64,000 nucleotides of DNA from Isotricha intestinalis (lineage: Eukaryota > Ciliophora > Litostomatea > Vestibuliferida > Isotrichidae), in contig JAJJLU010003503.1 of NCBI GenBank assembly GCA_023807065.1, positions 1 through 64,000 on the forward strand. The letters run 5' to 3'. Below, one piece after another: positions 48,028 through 58,085 of the stretch; positions within the stretch are counted from its first letter, which is position 1, and each line of letters opens with the position of its first letter. Position numbers and translations under genes: made by a program. The notes under the pieces were generated by a model, which saw only the letters and a list, made by a program, of their open reading frames with translations, did no database searches and was not told the DNA's origin.

Positions 48028-51000
48028 TTATAAAAGCAATCTGTTATATAAATCATCATTAATATCAATATCAATTTGTTCTAAATCATAGACATTTTCA
48101 TTATTTTCAATTTCTTTAGCAAATTTATTGAAAATTTGTTCAAGAGAAGTTAATTGAATAGAATATTCTTCAACACAGAATTTACTTTTATATTTTTCAA
48201 TTAATCCAAATAAAAAACCAATAGTTTTCTCATTTTCAGAATGTTCTCGGAGAACTCTAAAAACAAAACTATTATCAACAAAATCACAACATTTAATATT
48301 ATTAAAATATTCTTTAACTAATTTCATTAATTTTAAAACATTTTCAATGTAATAAATCCAAGAAAATAATTTATGTAAACTTATCTCTCCCCAAATTTCT
48401 AATTCTTTCATCATTTTATATCCAAATCTTCCTTTATTTAATTCTTCAATAAATCCATTTTTTTTATAGTAACATAAAACTTCTTTAATATTATCTTTAT
48501 TAACTTTTTCATAAACATTTTGAAAATTATAAATCATATTTTTAAATTTATGTTCTCCTAAGCCAGAAATATGTAAATTAATTTCATAACCAAAACCATA
48601 TTTTTCTTTTAAATAATTAGAACTTCCTAAACATTTAAATTGTCCATTAACTAAAATACCAATTCTTTGACATAAAGTTTCAGCTTCTTCCATAGAATGA
48701 GTAGTCATAATAACTGAACTTTTCTTTTTTCTTATTGAAATTTTATGAATAACACTCCACATAAATCTCCTTGCTTCAGGGTCCATTCCAGTTGAAGGTT
48801 CATCTAATAATATTATAGGAGGATTACATATCATTGCTATTGATACTGATAATTTTCTTTTATTTCCTCCTGATAATTTACCACTTATTTTATTTCTATA
48901 TTGAAATAAATTCATTTCTATTAATAAAGCATTTATTATTTCTTTCATTTTATCTAATTTCATTCCTTTTATTTTACTATAAAATTCTAAATTTTCATAT
49001 ACTGTCATATATTCAAATATTGAATCAAATTGAGGACAATAACCTATTAATGTTCTTATTTCATTAAAGTTTGAATTTAATTCTTTATTATCTATAAATA
49101 TTTTACCATTTGATGGAATATATTCATTAGATAAGCATTTAAATGTTGTTGTTTTTCCTGCTCCATTAACTCCTAAAAAACCGAAACATTCACCATATTT
49201 TAAACAAAAAGATAAATTTTTTACTGCTTTTGTTATTGTTTTTGGAGTATTACAAAATGGTCTTTTTTTAAATGTCATTATTAAATTTTGAACTACTATT
49301 GAATAATTTGCTTTTGATAAATCTTTTACATTTGCTTTCTGAATTTCTTTTATTACTTGAGTATCTTTTATATTACCTTTTATTGAATTTAAGTTTTCTA
49401 ATATTATATTTTCATCATTTGAGTTGTTTATATTATTTAAATTCATTTCATTAATATTACTTATCTCATTATTATTTTCATTATTATTTGATACTTCAAT
49501 TAACTTATTTTCTTGGTTATTTTTTCTTTCATTAATGGTTGATACATTAACTACTTTTTCATGATTATTATTACTTTCATGATTATTTGATATATCTATT
49601 ATGTTTTCATGATTATTTGATATATCTATTATGTTTTCATGATTATTATTATTTTTATTATTATTTGATATATCTATTATGTTTTCATTATTATTATTAT
49701 TTTTATTATTATTTGATATATCTATTATGTTTTCATGATTATTACTATTATTGTTAAGATTGTTGCTTTCAATATTTTCGCCTCTAGTGTTATTATTATT
49801 ATTGTTAATATCTACTTTATCTTTTAATTCAGGTTTGAATAATTTTGAATTATAACAACATTTAAAAATATTTTTTTGATTTTCAAAAACAAACAAAATT
49901 AACAAATAAACAACAATTTCAACAGCCATAAAAACACAATCACACCCCACATACTTTAAAGAAATAATTGTATCATAATCGTCATAATATTCATCATCGA
50001 CATAAAACAAAGAATTCATAGATAATAATTCATTATATCCAAAACAAAAGCAAAAAGAAGGAATAATTCTAAAAAAATATTGTAATTTTTTTCCATATTT
50101 TACTAAATCTTCAAATAATCGTAAAATTAAAACAACACTTCCAGCAAGAGCACCTCCAACAAAATTAACAACAATAACTGCATTTTGACCTGAAGATTCA
50201 GTAGAAAAAATAAAACTAAATAAATAAGTAAATGCAACCATTGATGGACCATATAATAAATATAGTAAATATAAATATTTTTTATAAAAACCAAATAAAA
50301 AAATAAATAATACACTAATTCCACCAATGAAATAATATTTAATTAATTCAAATATAAAATTATTTAACCAATATGATAATAATGATATTCCTGATATAAT
50401 TTGTAAATGTTTTGTATTTGTTTCTCTTTCTTTTATTATTATTGTAATAAAATTTGCAGGAATTAAGGTAAAAGCTATTGAAACAAAAAAAACTAAAGTA
50501 ACATTATTTCTTTCTTGTGAATTATCTTTATCTTCATTTGGAAGAGGTAAAGGATAATTTACAAAATTAATTTGTAAATTATTATTTTTTGTTACATATT
50601 TAATTATATTTTGAAACATATAATTTGAATAAACAACTGCTCCTTGTCTTGCTATTGGATTTACTGTAGTTAATATTTCATATTGATGAAAAGTTTGATC
50701 AAATCTTATACAATAATAAGAACCATAATTATTGCTATAATTTTTTTCAGCTACTGCATTCCAAAAATCAATTATTGAATATAATGAATATTCTTGAGTC
50801 ATGTTAATTTTTTCTACCTCTAAATTTTTAATAGATTTATCATATCCTTTTATTACTTCTTCAGGAAATGTTTGAAAAGGCCAAAGACATCGATTATAAT
50901 ATAATATTATTTGAGATTTATTTGTTATTTCTGAAGGAGTTAATTTAAATTTTGGATTATCTGGAAAATATTCTATTGAACTTACAAATAATCCCATTAA

Positions 51001-53853
51001 TATTAATAGAATTGGGCATAAAATTTCTAAAACAAAAGTTTTTGAATCACGATATATTTGTATAAATCTTTTTTTTATTGATACACTTAAATCAATATAA
51101 AATTTTTTAATAAAAGAATATTTTTGATTATAATTACTATCATCAAATAAAATTCTATCAACATCTATTTTGAGTTTTTCTGATAAATCATTTTTGTTTT
51201 GACTTCTCATTTTTTCTAAAGAAGAAACATTAAGAAAAACATCTTCTAAAGTAGGCATAGAAGCAGTATAACTTTTAATTTTTAAATTTTTTAAATTTTC
51301 ATCTAATTTACTGAAAAATTTTTCAAAATCAAATTTCCTATTATTCCTTCTTTTAAATTTTGGAATTCTAAATAAAATTTCTTCACTTAAAACTTCAATT
51401 TCAATTTCATTATCATGATCATCATAAATATTTTTAATAAATTTAATAATTTCATGATTGACAGAATTTTTATCTTTAATAATATTAATAGAAATAAATT
51501 TCCCATATTTTTCAATTAAAAAAAGGGTACTTCCCAAGCAAACTAAATTTCCATTTGAAATAATACCAATTCTTTTACCTAAAACAGCAGCTTCTTCCAT
51601 ATAATGAGTAGTTAAAACAATAATTCTATTCTCACAATATCTTTTTAAAATATCCCATAAATTTCTTCTTGAAGTTATATCCATTCCACTAGTTGGTTCA
51701 TCTAAAAATATAACTTTACTTCCACCAATTAATGCAATTGCTATTGATAATTTTCTTTTTTGTCCTCCTGATAAATTAATTATTTTAGTATCTTTCTTAT
51801 TAATTAATGAAAAATCATGTAATGATTTCTTTACTTCTTTTCTTATTTGAATTTCATTTGTTAATCCTTTAAAAACACAAAATAATTTTAAATGTTCTTC
51901 AACAGTTAATTGAGGAAATAAAACATCATGTTGAGGACAAATTCCTATAACTTTTCTAAATTGTTCCATTGATATTTCATTTAATATATTCATTTTATTA
52001 TATTCTGCTTCTCCTTCAGTTGCAATATATAATCCTGTTAATATTGATATTAAAGTACTTTTTCCTGCTCCATTATGTCCTAATAATGCAAATATTTCAT
52101 TTTTATATAAATTTAATGTTATCCCATTTAACGCTTTTTTACCATCTGAAAATGTTTTTTTTATATTTTTTAATTTTAAAGTATCTCCTGGTTTATTTAA
52201 ATCTGCATATATATTTTCATTTTGGAAATTATTTATTCTTGTATTTTCAGCAGTATTTAAACTTATGTTTGAAAATAAAGACATTGAATTACTATAAACG
52301 TCCTTAAAATGCTTTTTATTAAATACTTTTTTATGAGGAGAGTTATTTAAACATATATTACTTTTACTTATGTTTTCTTCACGAATTTTTTTTAAAATTT
52401 TTTTATTTATTTCTTTTTCATTTTCTATCTTTTTTTTCCAATATGATTTTGTACAGAGAAAATACCATGGACGTGACATTCCAAAATCATGTGAAACAAT
52501 ATTTTGAAAATAATAACCTAAAAATAAAAATAGGAAAAAATCTATCACAAACATTATTATCATATCTTTTATACAATAATCTCTGTATCTTAAATTTATA
52601 TCTCCTTTTTTAAATTCTTTTTGATTTACTTCAAATCTTGCCATAACATTTAATCCCAATTGAAGTGCTATTGGAGGTAAAAGGCTTACTAACATCCTAA
52701 TATAATGTTTTATTCCTTTTCCTGTAAAACTTGATGATAAAAAATACATTAAAAAATATAATAATATTGATACTATCATTGCTAATTTTGTTTTATCTAC
52801 AAAACTCTGAAAAAAAAAAACTAAAGCAAAAATATTCATTCCAAATAAAAAAAAGAATAAAAATATATAAATATAAGGAATATGTTTGAAAATTAAACTA
52901 GCAATTAGAGAATTAGAAATACTATGGATAAGATTTAAAACAAAGAATTGAATAAAATAAGATAAAAAATAATAAGTTTCAGTTAAACCCATAATTTTCA
53001 TTCCTTCTTTTGATTTAGTTTCTTTTTCTTTGACCATAACATAAATAAACCTTGTAAGTGGAATTGCATAAGTAATAATTAAAAAAAAACCTAACATAAA
53101 TCCCATGAAATATTCAAATTTGTCTTTTACAACATAATTAAACTTTTGATTTAAAACTATCATATCAATTTTAGCATATTTATTTCCAGTTTCTTTTTGA
53201 AGAATATAATCATAAATTAATTTCATTATTTTTATATAACCGTAATAAAAATATAAAGCAGAAGAAACAAATTCAGGTCCTTTTAAAAATTCATCTAAAT
53301 TAGGTTCTAAAGTACTTGGAATATCTTTATATTCATAATCATTGATTGAAGCAAAATAATGCAATGAAATATCATATTTATTATTTTCTTGATTATAATT
53401 AAAATAAATACCAAAACATATTCTCCTTTTACTAATTCCATAATTTGAACTTTTAATATATTTATTTAATTCATCTATACTTTCAAAATAAGAAAAATTA
53501 TATGAATATAATTCATGGAAGGCATTTTCTTGAATTATTTTTTCTAAGGTTATAGGAAAATTTTTTCCTATAAATGCAATACTTCTTGAATAACAGAATG
53601 GAAAAGTTCTTCTAGGGATTAATTCATTTATTTCTGGATTTTTTGTTGCAACTGTTGAATTATACATTATATATTCATATAAATTATCATCTTTCCAATA
53701 TATATAGTTAACTTTAAATGATGATCTTAAAATATATAAGAGAAATATTAATATCATAGGAGAGAAAATCTCCATTAAGGTAAGGATAATATTTCTTTTC
53801 ATTAAAATTAAATTTTTTTGTAAAAGAGCTTTAAGATGGAATAGATTGGACAT
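48028..53853 (-). CDS. ABCA-type full ABC transporter (1941 aa)
   Basis: A complete ABC transporter of subfamily A, which flips or exports lipids. Order: TM1 (about 20-40), a large extracytosolic loop (about 41-250), a five- or six-helix bundle to about 480, NBD1 with GHNGAGKST (about 590-598), LSGGQKRKLS and VIFLDEPTSGMD, a second TM1 and loop, helices (to about 1340), an Asn-rich linker, then NBD2 with GVNGAGKTT (about 1560), LSGGNKRKLS and IILLDEPSTGMDPEARR. Both sites keep Walker A, signature, Walker B and catalytic Glu, so ATP hydrolysis at both is expected. The linker before NBD2 has tandem HENIIDISNN repeats. There is no intron in 5.8 kb. It is flanked by the two ATG13-like genes. Confidence 0.97.
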   Translation of the reverse strand: MSNLFHLKALLQKNLILMKRNIILTLMEIFSPMILIFLLYILRSSFKVNYIYWKDDNLYEYIMYNSTVATKNPEINELIPRRTFPFCYSRSIAFIGKNFPITLEKIIQENAFHELYSYNFSYFESIDELNKYIKSSNYGISKRRICFGIYFNYNQENNKYDISLHYFASINDYEYKDIPSTLEPNLDEFLKGPEFVSSALYFYYGYIKIMKLIYDYILQKETGNKYAKIDMIVLNQKFNYVVKDKFEYFMGFMLGFFLIITYAIPLTRFIYVMVKEKETKSKEGMKIMGLTETYYFLSYFIQFFVLNLIHSISNSLIASLIFKHIPYIYIFLFFFLFGMNIFALVFFFQSFVDKTKLAMIVSILLYFLMYFLSSSFTGKGIKHYIRMLVSLLPPIALQLGLNVMARFEVNQKEFKKGDINLRYRDYCIKDMIIMFVIDFFLFLFLGYYFQNIVSHDFGMSRPWYFLCTKSYWKKKIENEKEINKKILKKIREENISKSNICLNNSPHKKVFNKKHFKDVYSNSMSLFSNISLNTAENTRINNFQNENIYADLNKPGDTLKLKNIKKTFSDGKKALNGITLNLYKNEIFALLGHNGAGKSTLISILTGLYIATEGEAEYNKMNILNEISMEQFRKVIGICPQHDVLFPQLTVEEHLKLFCVFKGLTNEIQIRKEVKKSLHDFSLINKKDTKIINLSGGQKRKLSIAIALIGGSKVIFLDEPTSGMDITSRRNLWDILKRYCENRIIVLTTHYMEEAAVLGKRIGIISNGNLVCLGSTLFLIEKYGKFISINIIKDKNSVNHEIIKFIKNIYDDHDNEIEIEVLSEEILFRIPKFKRRNNRKFDFEKFFSKLDENLKNLKIKSYTASMPTLEDVFLNVSSLEKMRSQNKNDLSEKLKIDVDRILFDDSNYNQKYSFIKKFYIDLSVSIKKRFIQIYRDSKTFVLEILCPILLILMGLFVSSIEYFPDNPKFKLTPSEITNKSQIILYYNRCLWPFQTFPEEVIKGYDKSIKNLEVEKINMTQEYSLYSIIDFWNAVAEKNYSNNYGSYYCIRFDQTFHQYEILTTVNPIARQGAVVYSNYMFQNIIKYVTKNNNLQINFVNYPLPLPNEDKDNSQERNNVTLVFFVSIAFTLIPANFITIIIKERETNTKHLQIISGISLLSYWLNNFIFELIKYYFIGGISVLFIFLFGFYKKYLYLLYLLYGPSMVAFTYLFSFIFSTESSGQNAVIVVNFVGGALAGSVVLILRLFEDLVKYGKKLQYFFRIIPSFCFCFGYNELLSMNSLFYVDDEYYDDYDTIISLKYVGCDCVFMAVEIVVYLLILFVFENQKNIFKCCYNSKLFKPELKDKVDINNNNNNTRGENIESNNLNNNSNNHENIIDISNNNKNNNNNENIIDISNNNKNNNNHENIIDISNNHENIIDISNNHESNNNHEKVVNVSTINERKNNQENKLIEVSNNNENNNEISNINEMNLNNINNSNDENIILENLNSIKGNIKDTQVIKEIQKANVKDLSKANYSIVVQNLIMTFKKRPFCNTPKTITKAVKNLSFCLKYGECFGFLGVNGAGKTTTFKCLSNEYIPSNGKIFIDNKELNSNFNEIRTLIGYCPQFDSIFEYMTVYENLEFYSKIKGMKLDKMKEIINALLIEMNLFQYRNKISGKLSGGNKRKLSVSIAMICNPPIILLDEPSTGMDPEARRFMWSVIHKISIRKKKSSVIMTTHSMEEAETLCQRIGILVNGQFKCLGSSNYLKEKYGFGYEINLHISGLGEHKFKNMIYNFQNVYEKVNKDNIKEVLCYYKKNGFIEELNKGRFGYKMMKELEIWGEISLHKLFSWIYYIENVLKLMKLVKEYFNNIKCCDFVDNSFVFRVLREHSENEKTIGFLFGLIEKYKSKFCVEEYSIQLTSLEQIFNKFAKEIENNENVYDLEQIDIDINDDLYNRLLL
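49559..49743 (-). repeat. Tandem repeats in the ABCA linker (HENIIDISNN)
   Basis: Four copies of a unit containing GATATATCTATTATGTTTTC (plus strand) encode ENIIDISNN spaced by Asn runs of varying length. They lie between the second membrane domain and NBD2. High identity suggests recent expansion. Confidence 0.85.
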
Positions 53854-54028
53854 TTTCTTTAAATATTTATAAAATAAAATTTTGTTTTCATTTTGTAATT
53901 CGTGAATGAAGGAAATTATTTTAATTAAATATTTATAATATATAATTACTATGATTTAAAATATATAAAACTATATTATTCATTTATAATATATAATACA
54001 TAAATAAACAAATTAAACAATTATTTCC

Positions 54029-55225
54029 CTAAAAATGAATGTCATTAATCAAACAATATAATTTTTGAATGTTAAATCCTTCATTTTTTGAAATAATTAT
54101 TTTTTCTTTTAATTCAAAAAACTTATTTCTTACATTTATATAAACATTATTTTTCGTACATTTTTCTTTTTTATTTTCTTGATTAATATATAATTCAAAA
54201 GGATTATCATAGGTTTCTTGTTCAAAATTAGAATTTGATGACTGTAAATCAATTGTATCTGAAGTTTTATATCTTGACATTCTTTTAAATTGTTCTTCTT
54301 TGAAACATTTATCATTTTCTTCATTTATATTAGAGTTTAAATTTTCATAATTGGAAAAATTTTCATTTCTTGTATTATCATATTCAAACTCATTTTCAGA
54401 TTCTATTAATTCTAATTCATCATAACTTTTAAACAAAACTTTCCTATTTTTATTTATATCTTCATTTTTTTCATTTTTTGATTCTTCATCATATGATAAT
54501 TTTCTTAAATTTCTTTTAGAACCATAATCATCATTTAAATTTGGTTCTTCTAATTCAAAATTAATAACTTCAAATGATTGTTTTTTTCCAAACATTGTAA
54601 AATATCTAATATTTCTATTAGATTTTTTTTTATTTGTTTTTTTATTGTTTACTTTTTCATTAAAATAATTAGAAATTTGTTCAAAAGTTAAATATTCAAC
54701 AGTGATTTCAATACTATTTAAATTATTATTTGAAATATGAATAAATTCTTTTGGTTCTAGACTAAAATTATCTCCTTTAAAATTTTGATAAGATTGAAAA
54801 TCAATAATTATATTATTCATTTTTTTTATTTTATTACAAGGTAGTATTCTTGTAATTAAATATATACTTCTAATTAATGAGAGCAATTTTTTTTTATTAT
54901 ATAATTCACTTTTAAATTTATTTTCTTCAATAAAAGAAAATTTCCATCTTTCCAATAATAATTTAGGCAAATTATTTTGATAACCATAAAAATCAATTGT
55001 GTGATATTTTTTTGATTGTTTTGAATGATTAAATGAATTTAAAGTATCAAATGATAAATCTTCAAAGAATAATGATTTATTATTATTATCATTCATATCT
55101 TCTATAAAAGTTAATTTTTGATTTGTATTTTTAGTTATTTTTCTTGAATCTATTATCAATTGAATTGAATTTTTCAAAAAATTATCAAAATATTGTTTAT
55201 GTAAATCATTTTTTGTTTGGTTCAT
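54029..55225 (-). CDS. ATG13-like HORMA-domain protein (copy A, 398 aa)
   Basis: A paralogue of the gene at 47022-47873. Shared order: an N-terminal helix FLKNSIQLIIDSRK (16-29), an acidic/Ser insert, then LPKLLLERWKFSF (86-98), LIRSIYLITRILPCNKIKKM (about 117-136), and a strand IEITVEYLTFEQIS (about 172-185). LLLERW and SIYLITRILP are the parts most like ATG13, the regulatory subunit of the ATG1/ULK autophagy-initiation kinase. After about residue 200 the protein is acidic and Ser/Asn-rich, presumably disordered and phosphorylated. The stop is TAG. The assignment is by motif and is tentative; the relation between the two copies is much firmer than the ATG13 label. Confidence 0.6.
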   Translation of the reverse strand: MNQTKNDLHKQYFDNFLKNSIQLIIDSRKITKNTNQKLTFIEDMNDNNNKSLFFEDLSFDTLNSFNHSKQSKKYHTIDFYGYQNNLPKLLLERWKFSFIEENKFKSELYNKKKLLSLIRSIYLITRILPCNKIKKMNNIIIDFQSYQNFKGDNFSLEPKEFIHISNNNLNSIEITVEYLTFEQISNYFNEKVNNKKTNKKKSNRNIRYFTMFGKKQSFEVINFELEEPNLNDDYGSKRNLRKLSYDEESKNEKNEDINKNRKVLFKSYDELELIESENEFEYDNTRNENFSNYENLNSNINEENDKCFKEEQFKRMSRYKTSDTIDLQSSNSNFEQETYDNPFELYINQENKKEKCTKNNVYINVRNKFFELKEKIIISKNEGFNIQKLYCLINDIHF

Positions 55226-55339
55226 TATTTTTTTATTTATTTCTTTAAAAATTAAATTAAATGAATTAAATAATCAATTTATAATAAATAAAACTAATAA
55301 ATTAAGAAATAAATAAAATATAAACTTGAATTAAATCAT

Positions 55340-55846
55340 TTAACTAAAAATTTTATAAAAAAGTATAAAAGACAATCCACAAATTAAACAAACAGGAAAA
55401 ATAATCATTAAATTTTTACAAAATTTTCCATATTTTTTTTTTTTTCTTAATAAATTAACATTTTCATTAGAAGCATTAGCATTTAGATAATTTTGAGTTG
55501 TTGTTTCATTATTTGATTTTTGTTCAATTAAATTTAAAATATTAACATCACTATTTCCTTTAGTATGAGTTTCACTAATATTACTATTATCAATATCTAA
55601 ACTTGAAATATTAACTATTCTATCACTTCCATTATTTCTATCTGTTGAAAATAAATTTGAAGTATTTATTATTAATTTTCCATTTTTATGTATTATTCCT
55701 GATGTATTTATTTCTGAAATATCTATTTTTTTTGATGTGTTTCTTTCTGTAAGAGATGATTGTTCAAAAGTATTTTCTTTTATATTTATTATTCCATTCC
55801 CTATTATTTCTGAATTATTTTCATTATTATCATTAGATATTTCCAT
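55340..55846 (-). CDS. Tail-anchored membrane protein of unknown function (168 aa)
   Basis: Residues 1-135 are Asn/Ser/Thr/Ile-rich, hydrophilic and soluble-looking. They are followed by a basic patch (RKKKKYGKF) and a single C-terminal hydrophobic helix (about 146-167, LMIIFPVCLICGLSFILFYK) ending two residues from the stop. With no signal peptide, this is the topology of a tail-anchored protein facing the cytosol, as in SNAREs and organelle adaptors. No SNARE heptad motif is seen. Repetitive INTSG / IINTSN / VNISSLD elements suggest internal duplication. It is upstream of, and in the same orientation as, the ATG13-like gene A (114 bp), but no functional link is shown. Confidence 0.7.
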   Translation of the reverse strand: MEISNDNNENNSEIIGNGIINIKENTFEQSSLTERNTSKKIDISEINTSGIIHKNGKLIINTSNLFSTDRNNGSDRIVNISSLDIDNSNISETHTKGNSDVNILNLIEQKSNNETTTQNYLNANASNENVNLLRKKKKYGKFCKNLMIIFPVCLICGLSFILFYKIFS

Positions 55847-56267
55847 TAATAAAAAATTTTTCTAATTAAAGAATTATTTTTTTATATTTTTTAGCATATA
55901 TAAATTATTAATTTTAGATTATTTTTTTTGATAATTTAATGTTTTTATTTTATTAATAAGCAAACATTGATTTTGAAAAAAAAAGATTTTAACTTTAAAA
56001 TATTTTTCAAAAAAATTTTATAATTCAATTTAATAAAATTAAATTTTATGGTAAATTATTTTATTAAATATTATATACATTGTATAAAGAATAAATAAAT
56101 ATTCTCTTAAAAAAACACATTTCATATCTTAATTCTAATTTTTTATAAATTAAATATAAATAATAAAATATATTGTAATTTTGTAAAAAAATACAGTTTT
56201 ACAGATATATTAATTTATAATTCTTACAAGTTTATTTAAAAAAAATTTATAAATTGATTTTAAAAAT
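55847..56267. other. Divergent intergenic region
   Basis: A 421-bp gap between the tail-anchored protein and the unknown gene at 56268, which diverge here, so both promoters must lie in it. I see only A/T-rich sequence. Confidence 0.45.
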
Positions 56268-57191
56268 ATGAAATCAAGCAGGTATAATCATATATCAGAT
56301 AATTCAAATATTTTATTTTCAAAAACTCTTTCAAGAACAACTAAACAAGTTTCAAATTTTATTTTAAATCCAATGAATAAAGTAAAAATATTCAATAATG
56401 AAAATTATGAAATGAAAGAAGTAAAAGAGAAAGAGTTAAATAATATTATATTGATTCAAAGAAATTTTCCAAATACTAAATTCATTCTTTCTGATGAAAT
56501 TTTATTAAGTACTGATTTTAACGTTCAAATATTATTTAAATTTAATTCAATTAATAATATAAATCTTCCATATAAAATTGGAATTTTAATTAATATATAT
56601 GATATTACCTGCGAAGAAAAATGTTTTATAATTTTTGAAAAATATTATGAATTTTATCATATAAAAAAATATAATGAAATAGAAGACTATATAAATCATT
56701 TAAATTGTAAAGAATTTTTAGAATATATAAATTATGGTTTAAATAATAATAATGATGAATTTTTAGTATATTGTAGTGTTATGATTCAAAAATCTTTTAA
56801 AATAATATGTGATTATGCTATAAATATTAATCTAATTTTTTCAAAATTTGATAATGTGGAATCTAGAACTTTTGAAATGGAAGGTAATTTAGGTAAAGAA
56901 AATTCAATCTTTTATGTTTATAATAAACCAAAGAATGTATTTACACAATACATTCTAGAAAAAATAAATCAGAACAAGAAAATAACTTTTATTACTGTTG
57001 AATATTCAAAAAAATGTAATGGTATTCCTGCTTTAAATGAAGGAATTATATATAAAATTGCTTCAATTTCTAAAAATTTAACTTGGATATGTGTGAAAAA
57101 TAAAATTTACTCTCCCATATCAAAGGAAACAATTAAAATGATTAAACAATATACTTATTATTATATTAAAAAGATAAAAGATGAAAAATAA
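56268..57191 (+). CDS. Protein of unknown function (307 aa)
   Basis: Not recognised. After a 60-residue basic N-terminus the composition is that of a folded protein with beta/alpha character: FPNTKFILSDEILLSTDFNV, KIGILINIYDITCEEKCFII, EYINYGLNNNNDEFLVYCSV and FITVEYSKKCNGIPALNEGI. There is no signal peptide and no convincing membrane helix. Four scattered Cys do not form a metal site pattern. It stands alone between a divergent neighbour and a convergent one. It is a good candidate for a structural search, since low-complexity sequence is minor here. Confidence 0.75.
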   Translation: MKSSRYNHISDNSNILFSKTLSRTTKQVSNFILNPMNKVKIFNNENYEMKEVKEKELNNIILIQRNFPNTKFILSDEILLSTDFNVQILFKFNSINNINLPYKIGILINIYDITCEEKCFIIFEKYYEFYHIKKYNEIEDYINHLNCKEFLEYINYGLNNNNDEFLVYCSVMIQKSFKIICDYAININLIFSKFDNVESRTFEMEGNLGKENSIFYVYNKPKNVFTQYILEKINQNKKITFITVEYSKKCNGIPALNEGIIYKIASISKNLTWICVKNKIYSPISKETIKMIKQYTYYYIKKIKDEK

Positions 57192-57581
57192 TAATTATAT
57201 TTATATAAAATAAATGTATGGAAATACATATTAATCTTTTTCAATAGTTAAAGGTATAATTTTATTAAAAGTATATTATAGGTAATGAGTATTTATAAGA
57301 TTTAACATATTTTAATATATTTTAACCAAATTATATACAATTTATAAAATAATTTAAATTTTTATTTATTTAGAATTTAACTGAAATTTTGATAAAAATT
57401 AAATAAAATTAAATTCTTTTTTTTAAATATTTATTTTTTATTATCAATTAATCCACATTTTAATTTTTTAATAATTAAATGAAATAGATATTAAAAATAA
57501 TAAAATTTGTTAAATTTGTTTTTATTTATAATAATACAATTACCTTTTAAATTAACTATACTCTAATTTATATAACGATAT
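57192..57581. other. Intergenic region between convergent genes
   Basis: This 390-bp gap lies between the 3' ends of the gene at 56268 and the small gene at 57582. It is A/T-rich; I see no gene or stable hairpin. Confidence 0.5.
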
Positions 57582-57881
57582 TTATAATTGAAAAGAGGAA
57601 ATTCTAGATAAAGGGTCAGGAATGAAACTATATATTTTTTGTTCTTTTGAACAAACAGAAGAGCATATTTTTTCATCTAAGTTTGGAAAAGATAAAAAAT
57701 TTTCATCTTGCTCTAAATTAATATCACATAATGCTATATTCATATTATCTAGAAATTCCCTTTTTGGAATTGGTGGTTTAATTATTGTTTTTGAATTTAG
57801 AAATTTTTGGATTTTTGATTGAAAATTCATTGAATTTTCATCTACAATCATACTGCTCAAATCTTCTTCATTAGATTTCAT
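57582..57881 (-). CDS. Small protein of unknown function (99 aa)
   Basis: Not recognised. The 99-aa sequence has a non-repetitive composition: acidic start (MKSNEEDLSSMIVDENSMNF), then KIQKFLNSKTIIKPPIPKRE, DNMNIALCDINLEQDENFLS and a C-terminus IPDPLSRISSFQL. That, with a clean start after an A/T leader, argues for a real gene. There is no signal peptide or membrane span. KPPIPKRE is a proline-basic motif that could be a docking or SH3-type site. The plus strand is also partly open here but gives a less plausible protein. Confidence 0.6.
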   Translation of the reverse strand: MKSNEEDLSSMIVDENSMNFQSKIQKFLNSKTIIKPPIPKREFLDNMNIALCDINLEQDENFLSFPNLDEKICSSVCSKEQKIYSFIPDPLSRISSFQL

Positions 57882-58085
57882 TTTTTTTAAAATAAATTTT
57901 ATTATTTATTTATTCTAATATCCTTCAATAATATATTATTCTATGAAAAATTCAAATGTATTATTTTTATGAATTAAAATATATAGTTGAACTCACTTTT
58001 ATAAGCCTAAATTAGACATAAATATTTGATATTGATATATTCAAATAGTGGAAATTAATTATTCAAAACATATCTATTTTGAAAA

